This document shows positions 1 to 7,162 of a DNA stretch of 7,289 nt, one piece after another; position 1 is the stretch's first letter, and the number at the start of each line of letters is the position of its first letter. Source of the DNA: Bacteroidales bacterium UBA2559. GTDB lineage: Bacteria > Bacteroidota > Bacteroidia > Bacteroidales > Bacteroidaceae. Under the pieces are notes generated by a model. It was not told where the DNA came from, did not search any database, and saw nothing but the letters and a program-made list of their open reading frames with translations. The position numbers and the translations under genes are program-made. Where the stretch lies: assembly GCA_002340405.1 (NCBI GenBank), contig DDLZ01000037.1, positions 1 to 7,289 of the forward strand, written 5' to 3'.

Positions 1-485
1 CGGTTCTGTACAAATTGCAGGTCGCTGAAGTACTGATACAGACGGTTTGAAGTCTCATCGGCTTCCTCAAAAGACATTACCTTCCAGTTGTCCAACATGC
101 CGTCAACAAATCCGTTCAGGTAGTTGGCGCGGTTGAATGTAGTACCGCTCTCGGTTCCGAACATCTGGGCACTGAGTCCGTTATAAGATTCGGTCATTTC
201 ACTTGCACCAATCTCAAATCCGATGCAGTATGCAAGTTGGGCTGCATCATCGGGATTCTTGGCCGCATCAAGGAAACCCTTGACGAACGACTTCATTACA
301 GTCGAGTCAATTCCTGCGTTCATAAGTTGGCTTTTGTAGGCACGTACTGCACGGCCCATACCTATTGAATAGGAAACAGTGTCAACTGCGTTGTTCATAA
401 CCACTTTGCCGGGTTTTGAACTGCCACCACATGAAAAGAGTGTGGTAACAGCTACACATAGTGCTAATACTTTGATTTTTTTCAT
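1..485 (-). CDS. FKBP-type peptidyl-prolyl isomerase family lipoprotein, N-terminal part (3' end outside window)
   Basis: The minus-strand frame opens at ATG 485-483 and stays open for 161 codons to the left edge, so the protein is partial. Residues 1-19 are a lipoprotein signal peptide: Lys at 2, 3 and 5, a hydrophobic core, then lipobox LFSC with Cys19 as the predicted lipidated residue. No acidic export signal follows Cys19, so I infer a periplasm-facing membrane anchor. The mature part has two similar halves: Tyr-Ser-Ile-Gly (39-42) with Gly-Phe-Leu-Asp (70-73), and Tyr-Cys-Ile-Gly (86-89) with Gly-Phe-Val-Asp (125-128). This resembles the helical dimerisation domain (FKBP_N) that precedes the catalytic FKBP domain in Mip/FkpA-like enzymes, which fold periplasmic proteins. 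No catalytic FKBP residues lie inside the window, so enzymatic activity is inferred only. The gene is divergent from the kinase operon and has its own -7 element at 525-532. Family call is fairly confident; a stand-alone FKBP_N protein is possible. Confidence 0.72.
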   Translation of the reverse strand, partial: MKKIKVLALCVAVTTLFSCGGSSKPGKVVMNNAVDTVSYSIGMGRAVRAYKSQLMNAGIDSTVMKSFVKGFLDAAKNPDDAAQLAYCIGFEIGASEMTESYNGLSAQMFGTESGTTFNRANYLNGFVDGMLDNWKVMSFEEADETSNRLYQYFSDLQFVQN

Positions 486-524
486 TTTAATCTTAATTTT
501 AGTTTAAAGTCTTTTTCAAAGCTG

Positions 525-532
525 CAAAGTTA
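525..532 (-). promoter_or_regulatory. Bacteroidota -7 element (TAACTTTG) for the FKBP-family lipoprotein
   Basis: Read on the minus strand, positions 532 to 525 give TAACTTTG, an exact match to TAnnTTTG. It lies 40 bases upstream of the ATG at 485, which leaves a leader of roughly 30 bases that is A/T-rich and lacks a Shine-Dalgarno sequence, as is common in this phylum. A convincing -33 TTTG at the usual spacing was not found. Confidence 0.6.
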
Positions 533-554
533 CCACTAATTTTTAAAAAAGATG

Positions 555-562
555 TACCTTTG
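555..562 (+). promoter_or_regulatory. Bacteroidota -7 element (TACCTTTG) for the kinase-rpoN-purE-ispG-cysS operon
   Basis: TACCTTTG matches the Bacteroidota primary sigma factor -7 consensus TAnnTTTG exactly. A clear TTTG -33 element is not visible about 20 bases upstream, where the sequence is A/T-rich. If initiation occurs about 7 bases downstream of the box, the leader before ATG 597 would be around 28 bases. This is the only strong promoter-like match I noticed ahead of the six-gene run. It also overlaps the first possible ATG (552), which therefore cannot be the start of translation from this transcript. Confidence 0.65.
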
Positions 563-596
563 CTTTTTCAATACAACAAAACAAACCGAAATTTTT

Positions 597-2264
597 ATGA
601 AAATCTACTGTAAGAATACGGAAAGTTTTTTCGATGCCGATCCGGGTGTCACTTTTCAGGAGCTATTCAACCAGGTGGATATTAAGTTAAAAGGTAATCC
701 GCTTTGTGTAAGTTTAAACGGTAAATTGACGCGAATGGATGCGCGCGTGTATGAGAATAGCGATGTCGAATTTATGGATGGTTCAAGCGATTTTGGAATA
801 CGCGTATATTCATTTGGGCTGGTTTTTGTCCTTTCGAAAGCTGTCAGTGAACTATATCCTGGAGGAAAGGTACGTGTAGCCAATGCTGTTTCAAGAGGCC
901 TTTATTGCCCTATAATGATTGACAGGGAACTTGATAATGATGTTGTTTCAAAGATAAACGAGCGTATGGGCAGCATAATAGGGAGAAATATACCTTTCAT
1001 TCACCACGCGGCCCATACTACCGAAGTAATAGAGATGATGAAAAATGCCGGAAGAGATGATGTGGTGGATTTGTTGGAAACTACCGGAAAAATATATACG
1101 GAATACTATACGCTTGACGGTATGCCTGACTGTTACTTTGGCATTTTGCCGCCAAGTACCGGTTGCCTTAAGGTTTTTGGTCTTGAACCTTTGGCACAGG
1201 GTGTGTTATTACGTATTCCAAACAAAGAGGACCTGTACAATCTGCAGCCCATAGTTTCACAGAAAAAGATGTTCGGTGTTTTCAATGAACACCACAAATG
1301 GATGAAAATTCTTGAATTCTCCATGGTGGGCGAGCTGAACAAAGCAATAATTGCAGGTAAGTCAAATATGTTGATAAACGTGGGCGAGGCTCTGCAATCC
1401 AACAAGATTGTCCGTATTGCCGACAGTATCATGGAACGTCGCAGTCAGGGCAAGGGGCTTAAACTTGTAATGGTTTCCGGACCTTCATCATCGGGTAAGA
1501 CCACATTCAGCAAAAGGCTGCAGGTGCAGCTATTGGCTCAAGGGCTGAAACTAAAGGTTTTGTCGATTGACGATTATTTCCTTAACCGCGACCAAACGCC
1601 ACTTGATGAAAACGGAGAACATGACTTCGAGTCGCTCTATGCCATTGATCTGCCCTTCTTTAACAGTCAGCTGAAAGATCTTCTGGCCGGCAAGACCATA
1701 CAGCCGCCTACCTTCAATTTCCTCAAAGGCGGAGTAAGGGAATTCACTGCCGCTGAGATGTCGCTTGATAAGGATGACGGTATTTTGCTGATAGAGGGAA
1801 TCCATGCCCTTAATCCCAACCTGATGCCCGATATTCCGGACGACACCAAATACCTCATATATGTATCGGCATTGACCAGTATGTGCATTGATGAGCACAA
1901 TTATATCCCAACCACCGACAATCGGTTACTGCGTCGTATAACACGTGATTACAAATACCGTTCATACTCGGCACGCGATACCATAAAACGGTGGACTTCA
2001 GTCCGTGCAGGTGAGGAGAAGTGGATATTCCCTTATCAGGAGAATGCCGATGCCATGTTCAACTCAGCTATGCTTTTTGAGATAGCTGTAATAAAGGATA
2101 TGGTTGACCCCATTCTGGCTGAGGTTCCCGAGAACTGTCCCGAATATACCAAGGCACGGCAGCTCAGAGATTTCCTAAAATTGTTTCATACTATTCCCAG
2201 CCAGAATCTGCCGCCCACATCGTTGGTACGCGAGTTCATAGGTGGAAGCAGTTTCGATTATTGA
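597..2264 (+). CDS. Uridine kinase-like nucleoside kinase with N-terminal TGS and tRNA-synthetase SAD-like domains
   Basis: The product is a 555-residue three-part protein, likely cytoplasmic. Residues 1-64 look like a TGS domain. Residues about 65-230 resemble the second additional (SAD) domain of threonyl/alanyl-tRNA synthetases, with a GLYC segment and an IPF segment typical of this nucleoside-kinase family. Residues about 285-500 are a P-loop kinase of the uridine kinase/phosphoribulokinase class: Walker A GPSSSGKT at 295-302, SIDDYF at 323-328, then an IEGIHALNP segment and an RRITRDY...R.YSA segment. It would phosphorylate uridine/cytidine or a related nucleoside using a nucleoside triphosphate; exact substrate is not readable. 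The zinc-binding HxxxH/CxxxH editing motifs of true SAD domains are not evident. I chose ATG 597 over the in-frame ATG 552 because 552 lies upstream of and next to the -7 box, and the extra 15 residues are not family-like. First gene of the operon, ending 16 bases before rpoN. By eye its first third is more A/T-rich than later genes. Confidence 0.88.
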   Translation: MKIYCKNTESFFDADPGVTFQELFNQVDIKLKGNPLCVSLNGKLTRMDARVYENSDVEFMDGSSDFGIRVYSFGLVFVLSKAVSELYPGGKVRVANAVSRGLYCPIMIDRELDNDVVSKINERMGSIIGRNIPFIHHAAHTTEVIEMMKNAGRDDVVDLLETTGKIYTEYYTLDGMPDCYFGILPPSTGCLKVFGLEPLAQGVLLRIPNKEDLYNLQPIVSQKKMFGVFNEHHKWMKILEFSMVGELNKAIIAGKSNMLINVGEALQSNKIVRIADSIMERRSQGKGLKLVMVSGPSSSGKTTFSKRLQVQLLAQGLKLKVLSIDDYFLNRDQTPLDENGEHDFESLYAIDLPFFNSQLKDLLAGKTIQPPTFNFLKGGVREFTAAEMSLDKDDGILLIEGIHALNPNLMPDIPDDTKYLIYVSALTSMCIDEHNYIPTTDNRLLRRITRDYKYRSYSARDTIKRWTSVRAGEEKWIFPYQENADAMFNSAMLFEIAVIKDMVDPILAEVPENCPEYTKARQLRDFLKLFHTIPSQNLPPTSLVREFIGGSSFDY

Positions 2265-2280
2265 AAATAGACGCAAAGGA

Positions 2281-3774
2281 ATGTCTGACATAAGGAATAT
2301 ACAGACCCAGACACAAACCCAGACCCAGACACAGGTACAGACCCTTTCGCCGCAACAGGTGCTTAAGGCCAATCTGCTTGCACTCTCAACAGTCGAGCTT
2401 GAAGAGCGTATCCGTATGGAACTTGACGATAATCCCACTCTTGAAGAGAGTGTTGCGGGAGCTCTCTCTGACGACAGTGAAAAGGAGTCCGATGACATCT
2501 ACTCTGCAGGAGAATCCAATGATCAGGCTGACGACAGCATTGCCGAGCGGTATGCCGACAACAATGAGGTACAAAGCGATTACGGTGATGATGACGGTTG
2601 GTATGATTATTACCCCTCGACAAAGGGTCCTGCCGTTAACATCCCGGTGGCAGAATCACGTTCGTTTTATGATATTTTGAACGAACAGTTAGGCGAGCGG
2701 GACTTGACCGAGAAACAACTTGAGGTTGCCCGGTATATTATCGGTTCAATTGATAACGACGGTATTCTTGACAAGGATTTACAATCCATATCGGACGACC
2801 TTGCATTCTATCACAATCTCGATGCAACGGTCGATGAAATTGAGCAGGTACTGCTGGTTATCCAGGACTTTGATCCTGCCGGCATAGGTGCGCGTAACCT
2901 GCAGGAGTGTCTTCTCATTCAGATACGCCGCAAACCTGATTCACCTTTAAAAGAGCTCCAGGAGACCATAATAGCCAATATGTTTGACGAATTCACCCGT
3001 AAACGTCAGGATAAGATAGCTGAAAAACTCCGGCTGGACCAAAAAACCATGGACGAGGTAATGGCCGAACTGCTTAAGCTCAACCCCCGTCCCGGCAGTG
3101 CCTTGGGTGAAACGATCGGGAGCAGCAGGCAACATATCGTACCTGACTTTATTGTGGATTGCTATAATGATGATGAGATCAGTTTTACCTTAAACAGTAG
3201 TAATATTCCCACTCTTAGGGTAAACCGTGAATACTCCGATATGCTGGATAATCAGATAAAGAGCGGAAAAAGCAACCAACGTGATGCCGCAATATATCTG
3301 AAGCGGAAACTGGATGCTGCCCGAGGATTTATTCAGGCGCTCAAACAGCGTGAACAGACCCTTACAAGCACCATGCGGGCAATCATTGAGAAGCAGCGTA
3401 CTTTTTTTCTTGAGGGTGATGAGTCACAGCTTAAACCTATGGTACTTAAAGATATTGCCGAGATGACCGGATATGATATATCAACCATATCCCGATCGAC
3501 AAGCGGTAAATATGTGCAAACCTGTTTCGGAACCTTCCCGTTGAAGTTCTTTTTTACCGATGGAGTACGAAAAAAGAGCGGCGAGAAGGTCTCTGTCAAA
3601 AAGATTCATAGTATAATAAGAGACCTGATTGCCAATGAAGACCTGGCCTCTCCGTTGACTGACGAGGAGTTGGCTTCAATGCTGCTTGAACGCGGCTTTA
3701 AGATAGCACGTCGCACAGTAGCCAAATACCGTGAGCAGATAGGCATTCCGGTAGCAAGACTTAGAAAGAGATAA
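2281..3774 (+). CDS. rpoN: RNA polymerase sigma-54 factor
   Basis: The 497-residue product has the sigma-54 domain order. Region I (about 1-56) contains the Gln-rich activator-interacting segment, ending LSTVELEERI and DNPTLEE. An acidic, Asp/Glu/Ser-rich region II linker spans about 57-120. The core-binding domain starts near 127 (RSFYDILNEQL) and includes FDPAGIGARNLQECL at 197-211. A helix-turn-helix near 387-411 (LKDIAEMTGYDISTISRST) precedes the KYVQT...FPLKFFF segment. The RpoN box ARRTVAKYRE is intact at 476-485 and would read the -24 promoter element. It directs core polymerase to -24/-12 promoters and needs an AAA+ activator; none is encoded here. ATG 2281 was preferred to GTG 2242, which would overlap the kinase gene and add 13 residues unlike the family; AAAGGA directly abuts the ATG, too close for a normal Shine-Dalgarno. 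Unusually, residues 8-21 are a Gln-Thr repeat. Usual proteobacterial rpoN neighbours (hpf, ptsN, lptB) are absent. Confidence 0.96.
   Translation: MSDIRNIQTQTQTQTQTQVQTLSPQQVLKANLLALSTVELEERIRMELDDNPTLEESVAGALSDDSEKESDDIYSAGESNDQADDSIAERYADNNEVQSDYGDDDGWYDYYPSTKGPAVNIPVAESRSFYDILNEQLGERDLTEKQLEVARYIIGSIDNDGILDKDLQSISDDLAFYHNLDATVDEIEQVLLVIQDFDPAGIGARNLQECLLIQIRRKPDSPLKELQETIIANMFDEFTRKRQDKIAEKLRLDQKTMDEVMAELLKLNPRPGSALGETIGSSRQHIVPDFIVDCYNDDEISFTLNSSNIPTLRVNREYSDMLDNQIKSGKSNQRDAAIYLKRKLDAARGFIQALKQREQTLTSTMRAIIEKQRTFFLEGDESQLKPMVLKDIAEMTGYDISTISRSTSGKYVQTCFGTFPLKFFFTDGVRKKSGEKVSVKKIHSIIRDLIANEDLASPLTDEELASMLLERGFKIARRTVAKYREQIGIPVARLRKR
2302..2343 (+). repeat. Hexamer repeat (CAGACC-like, seven units) inside the start of rpoN
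   Basis: Seven consecutive hexamers run from 2302 to 2343: CAGACC, CAGACA, CAAACC, CAGACC, CAGACA, CAGGTA, CAGACC. They also form a higher-order 18-base period (2302-2319 and 2320-2337). In the rpoN frame they encode alternating Gln-Thr, with one Val, at residues 8-21 of region I. Because units are six bases, gain or loss of a unit would keep the frame and change the protein by two residues. The tract is imperfect, which would damp slippage. Confidence 0.85.
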
Positions 3775-3789
3775 AATAAATATAAAGAG

Positions 3790-4296
3790 ATGAAACCTGT
3801 TGTAAGCATTATCATGGGCAGCACGTCGGATTTGCCCATAATGGAAAAGGCGGCTGTCTTTCTGGACAGCGTCAGGGTGCCGTTCGAAATGAACGCACTT
3901 TCTGCCCATCGTACCCCTTCCGAGGTTGAAGAGTTTGCGAAGGGTGCAGCCGGCAGAGGCATAAAGGTGGTAATCGCAGCAGCCGGCATGGCGGCAGCTC
4001 TGCCCGGCGTGATAGCGGCAAACAGCTCTTTGCCGGTTATAGGCGTTCCAATTAAAGGGATGCTTGACGGTCTTGACTCCATGCTCTCCATTATCCAGAT
4101 GCCTCCCGGCATTCCGGTTGCCACAGTAGGAGTTAATGGCGCTCTGAACGCAGCCATACTGGCCGTCCAGATTCTTGCCCTGTCCGATTTGGAACTTGCC
4201 GGCCGTCTGGCGGAATACAAAGAGGGACTGAAAGAGAAAATAGTAGAAGCCAACAACGATCTGGCTCAGATAAAATACAGCTTCAAGACCAACTGA
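3790..4296 (+). CDS. purE: N5-carboxyaminoimidazole ribonucleotide mutase (PurE, class I)
   Basis: The 168-residue product matches class I PurE in length and motifs. The enzyme converts N5-CAIR to CAIR in de novo purine synthesis, working after PurK, and is normally a cytoplasmic octamer. Visible motifs are the phosphate/nucleotide loop GSTSD at 10-14, the catalytic SAHRTP at 38-43 with His40 (equivalent to E. coli His45), the GVP segment, and QMPPGIPVATV. The loop that reads AAHLPG in E. coli reads AAALPG here, so Ala70 replaces the residue equivalent to E. coli His75. The class II (AIR carboxylase) signature with Ser-Asn in this loop is absent, so class I remains the better assignment. No purK is in the window. 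The gene starts 15 bases after rpoN, with AAAGAG abutting the ATG, and ends 2 bases before ispG. Confidence 0.94.
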   Translation: MKPVVSIIMGSTSDLPIMEKAAVFLDSVRVPFEMNALSAHRTPSEVEEFAKGAAGRGIKVVIAAAGMAAALPGVIAANSSLPVIGVPIKGMLDGLDSMLSIIQMPPGIPVATVGVNGALNAAILAVQILALSDLELAGRLAEYKEGLKEKIVEANNDLAQIKYSFKTN

Positions 4297-4302
4297 TTAT
4301 GG
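4291..4302 (+). other. purE-ispG stop-restart junction (AACTGATTATGG)
   Basis: The purE stop TGA (4294-4296) is followed after TT by the ispG ATG (4299). No Shine-Dalgarno is visible upstream. The same 12 bases recur at the ispG-cysS junction. The spacing suits termination-reinitiation by one ribosome, keeping the products in step; that is inferred. Confidence 0.6.
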
Positions 4303-5681
4303 CCGTTTATAGCCGCAGAAAAACAGTAAGCGTACGTGTAGGAACCACCACAATAGGAGGTCAGGCCCCCATACGCTTGCAGTCCATGACCACCGCCCCG
4401 ACTATGGATACCCGATCATGTGTAGATCAGGCCATCCGCATAATTGAAGCAGGAGGGGAGCTGGTCAGAATGACGGCTCAAGGCAGGCGTGAAGCATTGA
4501 ACATGCAGAACATCAAGGAGGAATTAAAGGCACGCGGTTACGACACCCCCCTGGTTGCCGATGTTCACTTCAATCCTGACGTTGCCGATGTTGCGGCGCA
4601 ATATGTAGATAAGGTCCGTATAAACCCGGGCAATTATGTTGACCCTGCACGCACCTTCAAACATCTGGAATATACCGATGCCGAGTATGCCCGTGAGATT
4701 AACCGTATATATGACCGTTTTGTCCCGTTCCTGGATATATGCAGGTTGCATGGCACGGCCATCCGCATAGGGGTAAACCACGGATCGCTCTCAGACCGTA
4801 TAATGAGCCGTTACGGCAATACGCCGGCAGGAATGGTGGAGAGCTGCATGGAGTTTCTGCGTATATGTGCGGAAAAGGATTTTATGGATGTGGTCATATC
4901 GATCAAGGCCAGCAATACGGTGGTAATGATCCAAACCGTGAGACTGCTGGTCCGCGAGATGGACCGCGAAGGGATGGCTTTCCCGATACACCTTGGGGTG
5001 ACTGAGGCCGGCGAGGGTGAGGACGGACGCATAAAGAGCGCTGTGGGAATCGGTGCGCTGCTTGCCGAAGGGATAGGCGATACCATAAGAGTCTCTCTTT
5101 CGGAAGCTCCCGAGCGGGAGATCCCGGTTGCCCGCAAGCTGGTGGATTACATTCAAAAGAGTGCTCAGGTACGGGCATCAGCCGTGATAGAGGAGGGGAT
5201 TCTGAAGCTCAGTTACAGCGAAAATATCCTTGAGAATCTACAGCTTAAAGCGGCGATGGATGCGGGAGCACTGCTTATTGACGGTAAAGCCCGTGACCTT
5301 AGGTTGGAAAACAGCGGCAACGCCATATCTGAGGAGCAGCTGCGCTCAACCGAGGAGGTTATTTTACAGGCTGCACGCATTCGATTCAGCAAGCCGGAGT
5401 ATATATCCTGCCCCGGTTGCGGTCGGACACTCTATAATCTGGAGGAGACCATTGCGCGTGTAAAAGCTGCCACCGGACATTTGAAAGGGGTCAAGATCGC
5501 TATCATGGGCTGCATAGTAAACGGTCCGGGCGAGATGGCCGATGCCGATTTCGGCTATGTCGGAGCAGGTCGCGGCCGCATCAGCCTCTATCGCGGTAAG
5601 GAATGCATAGAAAAGAATATACCTGAAGAGCAGGCTGTGGAGAGGCTTCTCAGGCTTATTGAAAACACCCTTAAAAACTGA
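4299..5681 (+). CDS. ispG: (E)-4-hydroxy-3-methylbut-2-enyl-diphosphate synthase, shortened three-domain type
   Basis: IspG (GcpE) reduces methylerythritol cyclodiphosphate to HMBPP in the MEP pathway for isoprenoid precursors, using a [4Fe-4S] cluster. The N-terminal TIM barrel starts with [10 protein letters not shown] and carries [33 protein letters not shown] and [12 protein letters not shown], all closer to plant/chlamydial IspG than to the E. coli form. The C-terminal domain has cluster ligands Cys371 and Cys374 (SCPGCGR), Cys405 ([10 protein letters not shown]) and Glu412, so the active site looks complete. At 460 residues it falls between the compact bacterial form (about 370) and the large form with an extra middle domain (about 600 or more, as I recall). 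Residues about 288-357 appear to be a remnant of that middle domain. It begins two bases after the purE stop and ends two bases before cysS, with no Shine-Dalgarno, suggesting translational coupling. Confidence 0.95.
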   Translation: MAVYSRRKTVSVRVGTTTIGGQAPIRLQSMTTAPTMDTRSCVDQAIRIIEAGGELVRMTAQGRREALNMQNIKEELKARGYDTPLVADVHFNPDVADVAAQYVDKVRINPGNYVDPARTFKHLEYTDAEYAREINRIYDRFVPFLDICRLHGTAIRIGVNHGSLSDRIMSRYGNTPAGMVESCMEFLRICAEKDFMDVVISIKASNTVVMIQTVRLLVREMDREGMAFPIHLGVTEAGEGEDGRIKSAVGIGALLAEGIGDTIRVSLSEAPEREIPVARKLVDYIQKSAQVRASAVIEEGILKLSYSENILENLQLKAAMDAGALLIDGKARDLRLENSGNAISEEQLRSTEEVILQAARIRFSKPEYISCPGCGRTLYNLEETIARVKAATGHLKGVKIAIMGCIVNGPGEMADADFGYVGAGRGRISLYRGKECIEKNIPEEQAVERLLRLIENTLKN

Positions 5682-5687
5682 TTATGG
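5676..5687 (+). other. ispG-cysS stop-restart junction (AACTGATTATGG)
   Basis: Identical in sequence and phase to the junction at 4291-4302: an Asn codon AAC, stop TGA, two T bases, then ATG of cysS followed by G. There is no Shine-Dalgarno upstream; the preceding bases are A-rich. It probably supports translational coupling of cysS to ispG. Confidence 0.6.
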
Positions 5688-7162
5688 AACACAAACTGAC
5701 TGTTTATAATACTCTGACCCGCAAGAAGGAACTCTTTAAACCCATCAACCCTCCTCATGTGGGTATGTATGTGTGCGGTCCCACCGTATATGGCGACCCC
5801 CATCTGGGACATGCCCGTCCTGCCATAACCTTTGACATACTGTTCCGTTATTTGACACATCTCGGTTACAAAGTACGGTATGTACGAAATATAACCGATG
5901 TGGGACATCTGGAGCATGATGCCGATGATGGCGAGGACAAGATTGCAAAAAAGGCCCGTCTCAGTCAGCAGGAGCCTATGGAGGTGGCGCATTATTACAC
6001 ACTGAGCTATCATAAGGCAATGGAGGCGCTCAATGTTCTTTCGCCCAGCATAGAACCTCAGGCATCGGGTCACATAATCGAGCAGATAGGATTGATAAAG
6101 GAGATACTGGCTGCCGGCTATGCATACGAAAGCGGGGGAAGCATCTATTTTGATGTAAACAAATATAACATTGACCATCATTACGGCGTACTTTCAGGTC
6201 GCAATCTCGACGATGTGCTTAACGCCACACGCGAACTTGAAGGACAGGAGGAGAAGCGCAACCCTTCGGATTTTGCTCTTTGGAAAAAGGCCCAGCCCGA
6301 ACATATCATGCGCTGGCCCTCACCCTGGAGTGACGGATTCCCCGGGTGGCACTGCGAGTGCACCGCCATGGGCCGTAAATATCTGGGCGAGAGATTTGAC
6401 ATTCATGGAGGCGGCATGGATCTTATCTTCCCTCATCACGAATGCGAGATAGCGCAGGCTGTAGCCGCTCAGGGGCATGATATGGTCAACTACTGGATAC
6501 ACAACAACATGATTACCATTAATGGCCAGAAGATGGGCAAATCCTTGGGCAACTTCATCACCCTGAATGAATTCTTTACGGGTAACAATGAGAACTTGCA
6601 GCAGCCCTACAGTCCTATGACCATAAGGTTCTTCATACTTATGTCCCACTACCGAGGTACGGTAGATTTTAGCAATGAGGCGCTTCAGGCAGCTGAAAAA
6701 GCCATGAACCGGCTTTTGGAGGCCTACAGTGCTATTGACCATATCGTGCCTGCCGCAGAGAGCACCGTAAATATAAAGGAGTTCACCGCGAAGTGCTATG
6801 AGGCTATGAACGATGATCTGAACACCCCGATAACAATCAGCCATCTGTTCGATGCTGCAAAGGTCATCAATCAGGCTGTTGACGGCAATACACAACTTAC
6901 GGGGTCCGATGTCGGCGAAATGAGATTCCTGTTTGATACATTTCTGTTCGATATTCTTGGTATCAGACCCGAATATGGTGGTGAAAGCGGCCGTGAAGAG
7001 GTTTTCGGCAGAGTTGTGGATATGCTTTTGGAGCAACGATCCGCAGCAAAGGCTGCCAAAGACTGGGCTGTCAGCGACAAGATACGCGATGAACTTGCTG
7101 CTTTGGGATTTGAAATAAAGGACACCAAGGATGGTACAACCTGGAAACTTAACCTGAAATGA
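5684..7162 (+). CDS. cysS: Cysteinyl-tRNA synthetase
   Basis: The 492-residue product is a class I aminoacyl-tRNA synthetase that activates cysteine and loads it on tRNA-Cys in the cytoplasm. The Rossmann catalytic core carries the HIGH-type motif as HLGH at 40-43 and the KMSKS-type motif as KMGKS at 283-287. The zinc site that recognises cysteine is complete: Cys31, Cys226, His251 and Glu255 align with E. coli Cys28, Cys209, His234 and Glu238. FDIHGGG and FPHHE segments are intact. After ITDV the sequence has a [14 protein letters not shown] stretch where E. coli has a shorter IDDKI; this looks like a normal lineage form. The C-terminal helical domain ends with [14 protein letters not shown] and a GTTW segment, as in full-length CysRS. 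The start is two bases after the ispG stop, and its stop overlaps the next gene's ATG by four bases. Confidence 0.97.
   Translation: MEHKLTVYNTLTRKKELFKPINPPHVGMYVCGPTVYGDPHLGHARPAITFDILFRYLTHLGYKVRYVRNITDVGHLEHDADDGEDKIAKKARLSQQEPMEVAHYYTLSYHKAMEALNVLSPSIEPQASGHIIEQIGLIKEILAAGYAYESGGSIYFDVNKYNIDHHYGVLSGRNLDDVLNATRELEGQEEKRNPSDFALWKKAQPEHIMRWPSPWSDGFPGWHCECTAMGRKYLGERFDIHGGGMDLIFPHHECEIAQAVAAQGHDMVNYWIHNNMITINGQKMGKSLGNFITLNEFFTGNNENLQQPYSPMTIRFFILMSHYRGTVDFSNEALQAAEKAMNRLLEAYSAIDHIVPAAESTVNIKEFTAKCYEAMNDDLNTPITISHLFDAAKVINQAVDGNTQLTGSDVGEMRFLFDTFLFDILGIRPEYGGESGREEVFGRVVDMLLEQRSAAKAAKDWAVSDKIRDELAALGFEIKDTKDGTTWKLNLK

Larger units (their letters stand above)
486..596. promoter_or_regulatory. 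Divergent intergenic promoter region
   Basis: These 111 bases separate the starts of the minus-strand lipoprotein (485) and the plus-strand kinase (597). The region is strongly A/T-rich and contains one TAnnTTTG element on each strand, at 525-532 (minus) and 555-562 (plus). The plus-strand element lies upstream of the minus-strand one, so the two core promoters are back to back and each probably occupies the other's -33 region. I saw no inverted repeat convincing enough to call an operator and no riboswitch-like structure. Confidence 0.7.

Noticed and set aside
2242..2280. An upstream in-frame GTG start for rpoN overlapping the kinase gene.
   Set aside because: It adds 13 residues that do not resemble sigma-54 region I, while ATG 2281 follows the kinase stop by 16 bases and begins just before the region I Gln-rich segment.
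2175..2498. A minus-strand frame with a Val/Cys/Trp-rich hydrophobic stretch that could pass for a membrane segment.
   Set aside because: The stretch is the reverse complement of the rpoN CAGACC hexamer repeat, so its composition follows from the repeat.
3775..3789. A possible terminator or promoter in the rpoN-purE gap.
   Set aside because: The 15 bases are A/T-rich with no inverted repeat, T-tract after a stem, or TAnnTTTG box.
3606..4256. A 216-codon open frame on the minus strand across the end of rpoN and most of purE.
   Set aside because: Its product is low-complexity and rich in Ser, Ala and Pro, as expected of an antisense frame, and both sense genes are unambiguous.
4751..4767. TGGCACG inside ispG, matching the -24 half of a sigma-54 promoter.
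   Set aside because: The required GC of the -12 half is not at the right spacing, and the position is mid-gene.
6347..6362. A sigma-54-like -24/-12 motif on the plus strand (TGGCAC, then TGC, with GG and GC at the correct 10-base spacing).
   Set aside because: It falls on the codons for Trp222-Cys226 of cysS, which are fixed by the zinc-binding motif, and no gene starts within the next 790 bases. Coding constraint explains it.
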